DNA of 64,000 bases from Photobacterium leiognathi. GTDB lineage: Bacteria; Pseudomonadota; Gammaproteobacteria; Enterobacterales; Vibrionaceae. Location of the stretch: NCBI RefSeq assembly GCF_030685535.1, contig NZ_CP131601.1:2108001-2172000 (forward strand). The letters are read 5' to 3'. The position numbers were made by a program, and so were the translations under genes. The notes beneath the pieces are model-generated. The model ran no database searches. It was not told where the DNA came from and saw only the letters and a program-made list of their open reading frames with translations. This document shows positions 26,129 through 35,742 of the stretch, piece by piece; position 1 is the first letter of the stretch, and the number at the start of each line of letters is the position of its first letter.

Positions 26129-27052
26129 ATGTCACATTTATCTTTTTTCTGGTTAAAGCATAGCCGTGATCATCAAGTAAAAGCGCTAGAATCTGAGTTT
26201 TGTAACTTGGTAAAACAATCTGCGCAACAAAATAAACTTACCCTTCCTCCGATCCCAAATGTTTTAATCAAGCTGCACCAACTTTGTAATAACGATGATA
26301 CAACGATCCATGATGTTGCCGATTTACTGCTCGACGATCCTGCTTTAACTGCCACCATTATTCGTACCTCTAATACTGTTTTATTCAATCGTCGCAATGT
26401 TGTTTGTAATGATTTACTGACTGCCGTTTCTCGTTTAGGTTTACTCCGTGTCCGAGATATTGCAACCGCTCAAACCATTGCTGAATTACGAAAAAGCCAG
26501 ACAGAAAATATAGAATGTAACCAGCTACTTAACCAAAGTGCGATACGCTCCCGTCTGTTTGCTGGCACCATGGCACTGATTTGCCAAACACTGATTAAGC
26601 ACAGTGAAAAACCACTTAAGCTTGAACCTGAAAAAGCCCTACTCACTGGTTTATTAGCTGATATTGGTGTCTTTAGTTTGATTTATGAATATCTAAACTA
26701 TTTAAAAGATGGTAATTACTTAGACATTAATATTGCCAAATTTATCTTCAAAGAAACCTGTACGCAGACAAGTTTGGTGGTACTTAAAGAGTGGGGATTT
26801 GATGATGACTATCTTGAAATCGCCTCGAACAAACGTATGGCGTACAGTACACAACAAGACTCACCGACTTATCTAGATATTGCCCGTATGGCTCACCATT
26901 TGTTGTTGTTCAAAAATGATGATGAAGCCATTGATGAAAATGACGTCGAGCTGGATTTACTCGGCGCTGAAGTCATGTACGAGCTAACTAATCTCCCTAA
27001 TGAAGAATTCCACCAGCGAGTTAAAAACATCGCTCGTGAAAGCGGTTTTTAA
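26129..27052 (+). CDS. HDOD-domain protein
   Basis: The 307-residue protein carries a HDOD domain, a catalytically dead relative of HD phosphohydrolases used in signalling. The conserved PPIPNVLIKLHQL and DDPALTATIIRTSNTVLF lie at about residues 40-90, with VSRLGLLRVRDIA after them. The central DIGVF and the C-terminal DIARMAHHLL also fit. No second signalling domain is attached. The start at 26129 lacks a clear Shine-Dalgarno. It is transcribed alone and followed by a terminator. Confidence 0.87.
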   Translation: MSHLSFFWLKHSRDHQVKALESEFCNLVKQSAQQNKLTLPPIPNVLIKLHQLCNNDDTTIHDVADLLLDDPALTATIIRTSNTVLFNRRNVVCNDLLTAVSRLGLLRVRDIATAQTIAELRKSQTENIECNQLLNQSAIRSRLFAGTMALICQTLIKHSEKPLKLEPEKALLTGLLADIGVFSLIYEYLNYLKDGNYLDINIAKFIFKETCTQTSLVVLKEWGFDDDYLEIASNKRMAYSTQQDSPTYLDIARMAHHLLLFKNDDEAIDENDVELDLLGAEVMYELTNLPNEEFHQRVKNIARESGF

Positions 27053-27058
27053 TGCTCT

Positions 27059-27084
27059 AGCCCATCTATCGTGATGGGCTTTTT
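27059..27084 (+). terminator. Terminator of the HDOD gene
   Basis: AGCCCATC-tatcgt-GATGGGCT followed by TTTTT. Confidence 0.88.
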
Positions 27085-27252
27085 ATTTACCCACCAGCTT
27101 CTCCCTCTATACTCACACTTCGCTGCTGTGTTACATTTCCATTATGTTAAAAATGTAAACAAAGCGCATCAATATCACTGCGTTAGCTTGTTTAGATAAA
27201 CACATCCACTATCACAGACCATCACACCCGATGATTACATTTAAGGATTGAT

Positions 27253-28152
27253 ATGTTTTCAGGGATCTTATTGATTTTTTTGCCACTTATTATTGGCTAC
27301 CTCATTCCTGTCCATAATAAAAAGCACCTCGACTTTATTAATACTCAAACAAGTCGACTGGTTCTAGTTATTCTAACGCTTATGGGATTAAGTCTTGCGG
27401 CACTTGATAATCTTAGTCAAAACCTGAGCCAAATATTGATTTATACCGCTACGTTCTTTATTGCAATTAGCGTGTGTAACTTAGCAGCATTACCCTTTTT
27501 AGACCGCTTATGGCCTACCGCAACCGTTGATGGTCATCACCATCTACCCATGAGCAAAATGATGATGGAATCGATTAAGTTAGTCTTTGTTGTTGCGGCA
27601 GGATTAATTGTCGGCTTAGTGCTTGATATTGATTTAAGTTGGGTTGATCAAGCCAGTGAAGCGATTTTACTTCTTTTGCTTTTCTTTATAGGGATCCAGC
27701 TGCGTAACAGCGGCATGACACTCAAACAAATCGTACTAAACAAAAAAGGCATCATTATTGCGGCAGTGATCATTGTGACTTCGTTTACTGGCGGGATCAT
27801 TGCTGCGCTGATCCTTGATATTCCAATTACTCATGGTTTAGCCATGGCATCAGGATTTGGTTGGTATTCACTGGCAGGTATTTTGATTGGTGATGGTTTA
27901 GGAAGTGTATTTGGTGGTGCCGCTTTTCTTAATGAACTGCTACGTGAAATGCTTGCACTTATGCTGATCCCACTGCTTATTCATCGCTACCCTAATACAG
28001 CAATTGGCTATGCAGGGGCAACGGCAATGGACTTTACTCTGCCTGTGATCCAAAACACGGGCGGTGTTCGTTGTGTGCCAATTGCGATTGTCAGTGGTTT
28101 TATTCTTAGCTTGCTCGTGCCTGTATTTATTCTGTTTTTCTTATCTCTCTGA
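27253..28152 (+). CDS. lysO: L-lysine exporter
   Basis: This 299-residue inner-membrane protein is the same length as E. coli LysO (YbjE, DUF340) and matches it in LLFFIGIQLRNSGMTLKQIVLN, ASGFGWYSLAGIL, the conserved acidic residues, and TAMDFTLPVIQNTGG. LysO exports lysine and protects against the toxic analogue thialysine. No lysine riboswitch or clear ArgR box is visible in the 200 bp upstream. It is convergent with the RDD gene across a shared terminator. Confidence 0.93.
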   Translation: MFSGILLIFLPLIIGYLIPVHNKKHLDFINTQTSRLVLVILTLMGLSLAALDNLSQNLSQILIYTATFFIAISVCNLAALPFLDRLWPTATVDGHHHLPMSKMMMESIKLVFVVAAGLIVGLVLDIDLSWVDQASEAILLLLLFFIGIQLRNSGMTLKQIVLNKKGIIIAAVIIVTSFTGGIIAALILDIPITHGLAMASGFGWYSLAGILIGDGLGSVFGGAAFLNELLREMLALMLIPLLIHRYPNTAIGYAGATAMDFTLPVIQNTGGVRCVPIAIVSGFILSLLVPVFILFFLSL

Positions 28153-28181
28153 ACCCGCTTCCCAATAAATACAAATATAAA

Positions 28182-28207
28182 AAAACCGCAGCTCTTGCTG
28201 CGGTTTT
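28182..28207. terminator. Bidirectional terminator between lysO and the RDD gene
   Basis: AAAACCGCAGC-tctt-GCTGCGGTTTT is a perfect 11-bp stem. Confidence 0.9.
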
Positions 28208-28211
28208 CATT

Positions 28212-28685
28212 TTAACGCTCTACCACATTAGTATGATTTTTCTTGTCATGCCAAGGTGGATTGGTAAACGTAAGGTATTGCACACCAGCGTAGAGGGGGT
28301 ACAAGCCCAGTGTAGCAATACAAAGATAAATCTTATCAAACTCACGTTTTAAGTAACGTTGCTTAGTGAGTAGCTCATCGTCACTAGATACCACTTTCAC
28401 GCTTAACAACGCACGTGATAATGACGTACCTAGTAAACGGTAACACAACCAGTGATAACCCATAAAGACACCAATAAATAACGCCATGATGCCAATAATT
28501 AACAGTAACAACACTGGTAGCGCCATCGTATCGTTAAGCGATAAGGTGACCCCTGTGCCATTGGTGATATAACCAATCACACCAAGGAAGATATCTTTGG
28601 CAATCATTGCAAACATCTGCACGATAGCCATATCAATCATGAATGTACCGACACGCCTATATTTTAACGAAAAGCTACTCATCAC
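28212..28685 (-). CDS. RDD-family membrane protein
   Basis: The 157-residue protein has the RDD layout: an early RRVGTFMIDMAIV segment (Arg then Asp in the first helix), a second hydrophobic segment, and YHWLCYRLLGTSLSRALLSVKVVS in the middle. RDD proteins are small multi-pass membrane proteins, some of which act in transport, but the function here is unknown. It starts 3 bp after the PTS permease stop on the same strand and is therefore probably in an operon with it. Confidence 0.85.
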   Translation of the reverse strand: MMSSFSLKYRRVGTFMIDMAIVQMFAMIAKDIFLGVIGYITNGTGVTLSLNDTMALPVLLLLIIGIMALFIGVFMGYHWLCYRLLGTSLSRALLSVKVVSSDDELLTKQRYLKREFDKIYLCIATLGLYPLYAGVQYLTFTNPPWHDKKNHTNVVER

Positions 28686-28688
28686 TAA

Positions 28689-30305
28689 TTACTTACCTAG
28701 TTTCGAGTTAATTTGTGCTTTAAAGCCAGCCGCTTGTGCACCGTAGATAGCTTGGATACCTGTACCACCTACTTTCACTAAGCCTTTCGCACCTAGGTTT
28801 TCAGTCCAGTACTTGTTGTCTTTAACCAAGTCACCATCTTTAACTGTGATACGTAGACGTGTAATACATGCATCAACGTCAACGATGTTATCTTTACCAC
28901 CTAGCGCTTCGATCATCTCATCAACTTGACTGTCGTCAGCACCGCCCGCTTTTGCTTCTTGGTAATCTTTCTTACGAACAACCGCTACAGCACTACCTTT
29001 ACGACCAGGCGTCTTGATATCGAACTTCACGATAAACCAACGGAACAACAAGAAGTACACAGGACCGTAAATTAGACCTAGTAGTGGGATGTAGTACCAA
29101 TGGTTCTCAGTACCCGTTAGGCCAGGAAGCATGCCGAATAGTGCGAAGTCAATGAAACCACCACTGAACGTCATACCTACTTTCACGTTTAGTAAGTCCA
29201 TGATCATGAATGATAGACCTGCTAGTGGCACGTGGATGAAGTAGTAAAGCGGTGCAGATAGGAATAGGAATGTGAACTCGATTGGCTCTGTAATACCTGT
29301 TAGGAACGCTGTTAGCGCAACAGAGAACAATAGACCACCTACTTCTTTCTTATTCTCTTTATCAGCTAGTGTGTACATTGCGTATGCAGCAGCTGGTAGA
29401 CCGAACATCATGAATGGGAATTTACCTGTCATGAAGTTAGTTGAAGAGAACTGAGAGTAATCACCATTAGCTAGAGAGCCAAAGAAGATGTTTTGTGTAC
29501 CTTTGTAAACTTGACCAGCGATTTCAGCTGTACCACCGATCTCTGTCTGCCATAGTGGAAGATAGAATACGTGGTGTAGACCAACAGGGATAAGCGCACG
29601 CTCAATAATACCGAAGATGAATGATGCAATGTAACCGTGACCAGATGCAGTCATTTCACCCAGTGTTGCACCGATAGAACCGAATGCAGCACCGATGTAA
29701 GGCCATACGAATACTAGCGCAATACCGTAGAACAATGCAGAGAATGCACTTACGATAGGAACGAAACGCGCGCCACCGAAGAAGCCTAGGAATTCAGGCA
29801 GTTTAACGTCATGGTATTTGTTATGCAGAATAACAGTGATACCACCAGCGATCAGACCGCCAAACACACCCATACTTAGCGTATTTTGAATGCCTAGTAC
29901 GTCTGCTAACACGCCAGCGTAATGGTTACCCATTAACACAACAGTGTTGTTAGTGGTATCTACCATGCCAGCAACAGAAAGCGTTTTCGCAATTGCAACG
30001 TTCATTACTAAGTATGAAATTGTTGCTGCTAGTGCTGCTGCACCTTTTTCAGCACGCGCAAAACCAATAGCAATCGCTAATGCGAACATTAATGGTAGGT
30101 TTGCAAAAACGATACCGCCCGCTGCGGTCATAACCTGTAAGAAACTATTTAAAAGTGTTCCGTCTTGCAAAATACCAATGTTGTATGCGTCGATCATACT
30201 TTGGTTGGTGAAGCTACCACCTAGGCCAAGCATAATACCGGCTGCTGGTAGTAGTGCTATCGGCAGCATTACAGCTTGCGACAGTTTACTAAAGAAGGCT
30301 TTCAT
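28689..30305 (-). CDS. ptsG: PTS glucose-type permease, EIICB
   Basis: The 538-residue protein combines an EIIC membrane domain (residues 1-410, GITEPIEFTFLF motif, MFGLPAAAYAM) with a C-terminal EIIB domain holding the phospho-cysteine in DACITRLRI at about residue 482. Sequence detail (KLPEFLGFFGGARFVPI, ALIPVGLHHVFYLP, LVKVGGTGIQAIYG) is closest to glucose/maltose-type PtsG and MalX permeases. Glucose is the best guess; maltose or an amino sugar cannot be excluded. There is no EIIA domain, so the general EIIA-Glc (Crr) would be needed. The long upstream region carries a nested hairpin and a possible CRP site. Confidence 0.82.
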   Translation of the reverse strand: MKAFFSKLSQAVMLPIALLPAAGIMLGLGGSFTNQSMIDAYNIGILQDGTLLNSFLQVMTAAGGIVFANLPLMFALAIAIGFARAEKGAAALAATISYLVMNVAIAKTLSVAGMVDTTNNTVVLMGNHYAGVLADVLGIQNTLSMGVFGGLIAGGITVILHNKYHDVKLPEFLGFFGGARFVPIVSAFSALFYGIALVFVWPYIGAAFGSIGATLGEMTASGHGYIASFIFGIIERALIPVGLHHVFYLPLWQTEIGGTAEIAGQVYKGTQNIFFGSLANGDYSQFSSTNFMTGKFPFMMFGLPAAAYAMYTLADKENKKEVGGLLFSVALTAFLTGITEPIEFTFLFLSAPLYYFIHVPLAGLSFMIMDLLNVKVGMTFSGGFIDFALFGMLPGLTGTENHWYYIPLLGLIYGPVYFLLFRWFIVKFDIKTPGRKGSAVAVVRKKDYQEAKAGGADDSQVDEMIEALGGKDNIVDVDACITRLRITVKDGDLVKDNKYWTENLGAKGLVKVGGTGIQAIYGAQAAGFKAQINSKLGK

Positions 30306-30455
30306 TACCTTATCTCCTCGATATGGGATCTAAACTTGTATCAAAAAATAACTCAGACTTGATTGGTCTTTTTTAACATTATTTTTACTTCAATAAGCGT
30401 AGTAATGAACACTTACGTATACGAGACAAGCTCAAATCACCGAGGCGAATTGATA

Positions 30456-30514
30456 CGTTAGTGAACATTGTGCTCCTGAGTACAATATTGGTTGAAATAA
30501 CATAGACACTAACG
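30456..30514 (-). promoter_or_regulatory. Nested inverted repeat in the leader of the PTS gene
   Basis: Outer arms CGTTAGTG (30456-30463) and CACTAACG (30507-30514) are perfect. Inside them ATTGT (30467-30471) and ACAAT (30482-30486) form a second stem. It lies 150-210 bp before the ATG of the ptsG-like gene and could fold in its 5' leader. Confidence 0.45.
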
Positions 30515-30977
30515 ACATACCCCCGTAGTCATAATGTTAGTCTCTATTTTTTGCTATTTCGGCATCAGTATAGGATGCGGCGGCTAATATAACTTGATGA
30601 ATGTCATATTTACTAATTACATCGATGACTAATATTGCAAAATATAAGCATGATCACAGCCAGTTACATCTGTTAAAAACAAGGAGTTAAAATTTAAGGT
30701 GTTGATAATTAAGAAATTAATAATAAATAAAACAATAATGGAACTGCATATTTATTTCACAAAAGCAACAATTGTAACGCTATGTAACATGAAGGATTGT
30801 TTTATCAATTTAGAAGGCGTATTAGGCGTGAATAATTAAGAAGAGCGTTTAATGAATAGCTAATATAGTATCATAGTTCTTTCATTGCCAATATTTTATA
30901 AATAGTACAAATATCCCCCTATAGATTAACTCAAACACCTATAAGTACTATAAATATCAATTGCTTTAATTAACATA
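30515..30977. other. AT-rich intergenic region with possible CRP site
   Basis: No gene is visible. A partial CRP match (TGTGA-tcatgc-TTATA on the minus strand, 30643-30658) lies about 340 bp before the PTS gene. The rest is very AT-rich with no coding signal in six frames. Confidence 0.35.
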
Positions 30978-31010
30978 TATACCCAGGTAATTTGAAGTGG
31001 CTTGGGTATA
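30978..31010. repeat. Short palindromic repeat TATACCCA...TGGGTATA
   Basis: Perfect 8-bp arms (30978-30985 and 31003-31010) enclose a 17-base loop. It has the look of a small interspersed palindromic repeat known in Vibrionaceae genomes; only one copy is visible here. Confidence 0.5.
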
Positions 31011-31012
31011 AA

Positions 31013-31040
31013 AGAAGGTCGCATTACGCGACCTTCTTAA
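31013..31040. terminator. Terminator of the second PTS gene
   Basis: AAGAAGGTCGC and GCGACCTTCTT form an 11-bp stem with a short loop; TTTTAT follows on the minus strand. Confidence 0.88.
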
Positions 31041-31096
31041 TTTATTGTCTTTTCAACTCAAAGCCATGCTTCAAGCTTGAACCTTGACAATAAGAT

Positions 31097-32602
31097 TTAT
31101 TTTTTGTTTTCAGCCACTTTTTCTTCTGCCGTACGGTAGTCGAAGAAGAAGATAAGTAGCATAGGTACTGCAAACGCCACTGCAATCGCAATTGCGTATA
31201 CCCACATAGGGTTAAATACAGGGATGGTTAGCAGTGAAGTAAATGCAAACGCAGTTGTCTTCACACCACCGTATGGTGCACCAAGAATAGCAATCACAAG
31301 ACCACCCGCTAGACAGCCTGGAAGCATACGAGAGTACACTTTCTTAAAGCGTAGGTGGATACCGTATAGTGATGGCTCAGAGATACCACCGAATAGACCA
31401 GCCGCTAGTGCACCTGATGCTGTTTGACGCATTACTGCATTCTTCTCACGTAGTGCAATCAGTAATACACCTGCTGTTGCACCGAAACATGCAAAGTTCC
31501 AAACACCCATAGGACCTTGAATGAAGTCATAACCTAATGTCTGAATATTCATTAGCATTAGGGCATTTAGCGGCCAGTGTAGACCTAGTGGTACTAGGAA
31601 TGGGTATAGTAATGGGATCAGAATCGCAAACACGAATGGTGCGTTAGTATTCAACCATGCTAGACCTGTACCTAGGTAAGTACCAATCCAAACACCTAGA
31701 GGACCAATCAAGAACGCAGTTAGCGGTACCATGATAATTAACGACAAGAATGGTACGAATACCATGTGTAGATTATCAGGAATGATTTTCTTTAAGAAAC
31801 GGTAAACAAGCGCTAACACAGCCACCATGATCAAAGGTACGAATACGTTACCAGAGTAATCATTTAGCTGCATTGGTAAGCCAAAGATATGCGCAACATG
31901 GTCAACAGTACCTAATGTTGCATCTTTTACTGATGTCGTTGACGCTAATGTTGATAGCTTGTGGAACTCAGGTGTCATTAATGCACCCATGATCGCAGCA
32001 CCTAGCCACGGATCCACATTCAGTTTCTTCGATGCGTTATAAGCAACCATGATTGGCAAGAAGTAGAAAACCGCATGCCACATTGAATCAACGAAAATCC
32101 AACCCGCTGACTTTTCACCACGGAAATCAACGATATGAAGCGCATCTAGCACTGAAGCCAATGCGATGATCAGTGATGCACCTAGTAAAATACCTAAAAT
32201 TGGGCGGAATGAATCTGAAAGGTATTCAAAAAAGCTATCAACCCATGCCACTTTGCCACGAATACCTTCTGAGCGCTTAGCAGCTTTAATATCATCAATA
32301 GATTTTTCATTATTGGCAGGTGCTGCTGGTGCTTCACCGCCTTCACCTGATTCAATCATTTGCTTTAGCGTGTTATGCATAGATGCAACACCGCCACCCA
32401 CAACGATTTGGTAACGATCACCACTTTGTGGAATGCTACCCATAACTTCAGGGATGGCATCTAATGCTGCTTTATCAACAATAGATGAATCATTTAATTC
32501 AAAACGTAAACGTGTAGCACAGCACGACAAGAACTTAATGTTACTTGCCCCACCAATACCTTTCAGAATTCCTTCTGCTGCAACTTTATTGCCATTCGAC
32601 AT
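31097..32602 (-). CDS. PTS beta-glucoside/sucrose/trehalose-type permease, EIIBC
   Basis: Domain order is reversed relative to the preceding PTS gene: an N-terminal EIIB domain with phospho-cysteine in FLSCCATRLRFEL (about residue 28), a linker rich in Ala/Pro near residue 90, then an EIIC membrane domain with WHAVFYFLPIMVAY, IPLLYPFLVPLGLHW and GGISEPSLYGIHLR. This arrangement is that of BglF/ScrA/TreB-type permeases, but there is no EIIA domain. No glycosidase or regulator gene adjoins it, so the sugar cannot be named. It stands between two AT-rich gaps of 0.7-0.8 kb and is monocistronic. Confidence 0.87.
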   Translation of the reverse strand: MSNGNKVAAEGILKGIGGASNIKFLSCCATRLRFELNDSSIVDKAALDAIPEVMGSIPQSGDRYQIVVGGGVASMHNTLKQMIESGEGGEAPAAPANNEKSIDDIKAAKRSEGIRGKVAWVDSFFEYLSDSFRPILGILLGASLIIALASVLDALHIVDFRGEKSAGWIFVDSMWHAVFYFLPIMVAYNASKKLNVDPWLGAAIMGALMTPEFHKLSTLASTTSVKDATLGTVDHVAHIFGLPMQLNDYSGNVFVPLIMVAVLALVYRFLKKIIPDNLHMVFVPFLSLIIMVPLTAFLIGPLGVWIGTYLGTGLAWLNTNAPFVFAILIPLLYPFLVPLGLHWPLNALMLMNIQTLGYDFIQGPMGVWNFACFGATAGVLLIALREKNAVMRQTASGALAAGLFGGISEPSLYGIHLRFKKVYSRMLPGCLAGGLVIAILGAPYGGVKTTAFAFTSLLTIPVFNPMWVYAIAIAVAFAVPMLLIFFFDYRTAEEKVAENKK

Positions 32603-33264
32603 AACTTTTGCCTTTCTATTTAAACCATAACTAATAAGCCAATACGGCTAGTTAATTAAACCTAATTATCATTTTAGCTTGTTGATAAGTATCGAATTAT
32701 TTATATGCTTATTTACATGAATAAATTCTAGGGAACTCAATGAGTATTAGCACAATATTACCAGCAAGCAATAACAAACTTGATAATAACGATATAGCGA
32801 CTCGTTAAACTAATTACTGCATTTTACTCATTATAATATCGAATAAAATAAACTCGATTCAGAGTGTGCTCGACAATATACATCAAAGATTAATTTAAAA
32901 TATAAAACATTGATCACAATAAAATAAACACAGGAAAACATTAAATCATAACCGATTGATAAGAATAAGCTTTTAAGTCAAACCATGACTGAAAACTATT
33001 TTTACAATAATGAAAACAAGGTGATTTATATATTTCTCTATTTTTATTATTAAGAAATTTATTTTATTTAAGATACGTTACCAACCAAATAACCATAAAA
33101 TAAACACTATGCTCATAAATTACACAGCACTGTGAGTGATGTTTATTATCAATAATAACGTCAGAAGATATTCGATAACATTTTTATTAAAAAGTTACAT
33201 CTGTTACATAAGTAATAATTAAGTATAAATAAGTGGCATTTGATTTTATATTTTAAGTAAAAAA
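32603..33264. other. AT-rich intergenic region upstream of the EIIBC gene
   Basis: About 660 bp without any plausible gene and with strongly AT-rich composition compared with the flanking genes. A TGTGATCAATG half-site near 32900 (read on the minus strand) could bind CRP. No repeats or RNA-like conserved structure were recognised. Confidence 0.35.
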
Positions 33265-33284
33265 AGAGAAGCCTAAGCTTCTCT
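33265..33284. terminator. Terminator of the fab-holB-ycfH cluster
   Basis: AGAGAAGC-ctaa-GCTTCTCT followed on the minus strand by a run of seven T. It ends the long minus-strand cluster. Confidence 0.9.
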
Positions 33285-33305
33285 CTTGTTTGTTTCATCT
33301 GCTAA

Positions 33306-34082
33306 TTAGCGTTGTGCTAATGAAAATAGCGTAAAGAAGTTATTGGTAGTAGCTTCTTCTACTTCTTCAACTGATACACCTTTCAATAACGCAATGTATT
33401 GCGCCACTTCACGTGTATAAGCAGGTTGATTTTGCTTACCACGGTATGGAATCGGAGCCAAGAATGGTGAATCGGTTTCAACCAGTAAACGATCAAGAGG
33501 TAATTGGCTCACCACATTTTTCAGATCACTTGCTGTATTAAATGTCACAATTCCTGAAATTGAAATGTAGAAGCCTAGCTCAATCGCATCTAACGCCATT
33601 TCTAATGATTCGGTAAAACAGTGAAGTACACCGCCACATTTTTCAGCCCCCTCTTCACGTAAGATACGCATAGTATCTTCACGTGCCATACGGGTATGAA
33701 TGATCAAAGGCTTATTAAGCTCAACGGCTACACGTACTTGCTGGCGGAAAATCTCTTGCTGCAGTTCAGCTGTCTCAGGCTGGTAATGGTAATCCAAACC
33801 TGTTTCACCAATCGCAACAACCTTTTCGTGTTGAGCAAATGCCTTGAACTGTTCGTAGTTATAGCCTGACTCAACATCTAATGGGTGAATACCGCAAGAT
33901 GCAAAAACGTTATCGTAAGGGGCGATCATCTCCATCATTTTTGGAAATGCTGCAAGTGTTACCCCAACAGAAAGAAAGTATTCAACGCCTCTTTCTTTCG
34001 CTTTATTAATTACATCATCAATCCCTGTGTGTAACTTTTCATAATCGAGTTTATCGAGATGACAATGTGAATCGACTAACAC
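33306..34082 (-). CDS. ycfH: TatD-family metal-dependent DNase YcfH
   Basis: TatD-type hydrolase with a TIM-barrel metal site: DSHCHLD at the N-terminus, the glutamate in AIGETGLDYH, HTRMAREDT, HCFTES and the final aspartate in VETDSPFL. Length (258 residues) and gene position after holB match E. coli YcfH. Relatives are 3'-5' DNases, though the in vivo role of YcfH is not clear. It is the last gene of the cluster. Confidence 0.92.
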   Translation of the reverse strand: MLVDSHCHLDKLDYEKLHTGIDDVINKAKERGVEYFLSVGVTLAAFPKMMEMIAPYDNVFASCGIHPLDVESGYNYEQFKAFAQHEKVVAIGETGLDYHYQPETAELQQEIFRQQVRVAVELNKPLIIHTRMAREDTMRILREEGAEKCGGVLHCFTESLEMALDAIELGFYISISGIVTFNTASDLKNVVSQLPLDRLLVETDSPFLAPIPYRGKQNQPAYTREVAQYIALLKGVSVEEVEEATTNNFFTLFSLAQR

Positions 34083-34148
34083 GGGCCTTCCTCTTTTATT
34101 TCAGAATATTGCTTATATAACTATAAATGCTAATGAGTAATATTACGC

Positions 34149-35111
34149 TTAATCTTGAATAAATCCAGTTAACCACTCAACAACAAGCAATTCAATATTC
34201 AACCCAGTATGCTGTTCAAGCTTGCGATACAAGGTATTAATCTTACGTGATTGATCAATTAATAGCGCTGTAGGTACGCTTGATGCCACCTGCTGCACTG
34301 ATGCAAAGGATTCAACATGAACAAAATGATCGCTCACACCTTGCTGATACTTTATACAATCAACCAAGAAGTAACTCAGCCATTTTAGCGTTACGATACC
34401 GTCAGCCGTACACAGTGCCGTCACATCATAGATACCTAAATTGGGCGGCTGAAGAAAATCAGCAAACGCTTTGATCAAATTACCATGACGAATATCCATG
34501 CCACTTTCAACAAACGATAATGTGGAAAGTGGCGCACCACTATTAAGGCGGATTGACTCCTGTTTAATAGATTGCATGAGCTTATGTTCAACCCATTGCT
34601 TTACATTCACTTCAGCAGGAATAGGTAAACGCCATTTGTTACAACGGCTAACAATGGTTGGTAATAGGCTATCTAAACTTTGGGCGGTTAGAATAAACTG
34701 GCAACCTTGCGGTGGCTCTTCCAATGTTTTTAGAATCGCATTCGCACCCGCTTCACCCATGGCATCGGCATGTTCAATTAAAATCACACGTTGACCATTA
34801 AGCTGAGATGTTTCCGTTGCCCAGCGGTTACATTGACGTACCGCATCAACACCGATTTGCTTGCCTTCTTGCTCTGGTTTAATCACATGAAAATCAGGGT
34901 GGCTACTAGCTTCAAACAATTTACAGCTATGGCACACGCCACAAGGCTCTGTTTCACTGTTTTGGCAAAGCACCGTTTTAGCAAGTTGTCGAGCTAAGAC
35001 ATCACGCCCACTTCCCTTCACGGCTAATAATAAAATAGCGTGGTGTAAGCGACGTTGCTCCAGTAACTGTTGCCAGTTTTGCCATAAAGATTCTTGCCAT
35101 GGGTACAACAT
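34149..35111 (-). CDS. holB: DNA polymerase III subunit delta prime
   Basis: Delta prime is a fixed part of the clamp loader that places the sliding clamp on DNA. The protein has the AAA+ fold with a zinc module (CQNSETEPCGVCHSC, described by its four cysteines at about residues 50-65), the SRC motif in TIVSRCNKW, and LKTLEEPPQG. The degenerate P loop (KGSGRD) is normal for this non-hydrolysing subunit. Length is close to the E. coli 334 residues. Its start nearly abuts the tmk stop (1 bp gap), indicating translational coupling. Confidence 0.94.
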   Translation of the reverse strand: MLYPWQESLWQNWQQLLEQRRLHHAILLLAVKGSGRDVLARQLAKTVLCQNSETEPCGVCHSCKLFEASSHPDFHVIKPEQEGKQIGVDAVRQCNRWATETSQLNGQRVILIEHADAMGEAGANAILKTLEEPPQGCQFILTAQSLDSLLPTIVSRCNKWRLPIPAEVNVKQWVEHKLMQSIKQESIRLNSGAPLSTLSFVESGMDIRHGNLIKAFADFLQPPNLGIYDVTALCTADGIVTLKWLSYFLVDCIKYQQGVSDHFVHVESFASVQQVASSVPTALLIDQSRKINTLYRKLEQHTGLNIELLVVEWLTGFIQD

Positions 35112-35112
35112 A

Positions 35113-35742
35113 TTATTGTTGCTCCAACCAAGTGTTAAGTGCAGAGCGCAGATCGGTTGTTACTTGTTCTAAGGTTTGGCTTGCATCAATGATGATCACG
35201 TTAGGTTGATTTTCAGAAAGCTCAAGAAAACGCGCGCGTGCACGATGGAAGAAATCGATATTCATTTGTTCAATGCGATCTAATGCACCACGACCACGTG
35301 CTCGTTGCAGACCTAACTCAGGATCAATATTCATATAGATAGTCAGATCAGGACGAAAATCACCTAATACCGTATCACGTAGATTTTCCATCAAGGCTTT
35401 ATCAAAACCACGGCCACCACCTTGATACGCTTGTGATGACATATCATGACGATCGCCTACCACCCATTTGCCTTGGTTTAGCGCAGGCTTAATAACATTA
35501 TCAACAAGCTGAATACGTGCCGCATAAAGAAGTAGTAACTCTGCCATATCTGTTAATGGCTCATCAGGATGCCCTTCTTTAACTAACGCACGCATTTGCT
35601 CTGCTAGCGGTGTACCACCCGGCTCACGAGTTGACACAGGATCATTAATGCCATGCTGAGCTAATGTATCCATCACCTGATTAATTGCTGTACTTTTACC
35701 AGCCCCTTCTAGGCCTTCGATGACAATAAATTTACCGATCAT
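35113..35742 (-). CDS. tmk: Thymidylate kinase
   Basis: Tmk phosphorylates dTMP to dTDP. The 209-residue protein shows the P loop [10 protein letters not shown], the dTMP-binding [30 protein letters not shown], and the LID region [12 protein letters not shown], which is of the E. coli type with arginines in the LID. The start overlaps the mltG stop (ATGA), so the genes are coupled. Confidence 0.97.
   Translation of the reverse strand: MIGKFIVIEGLEGAGKSTAINQVMDTLAQHGINDPVSTREPGGTPLAEQMRALVKEGHPDEPLTDMAELLLLYAARIQLVDNVIKPALNQGKWVVGDRHDMSSQAYQGGGRGFDKALMENLRDTVLGDFRPDLTIYMNIDPELGLQRARGRGALDRIEQMNIDFFHRARARFLELSENQPNVIIIDASQTLEQVTTDLRSALNTWLEQQ

Noticed and set aside
27085..27252. Possible lysine riboswitch upstream of lysO
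   Set aside because: The leader is only about 170 bp with no L-box motifs; it looks like an ordinary promoter region.
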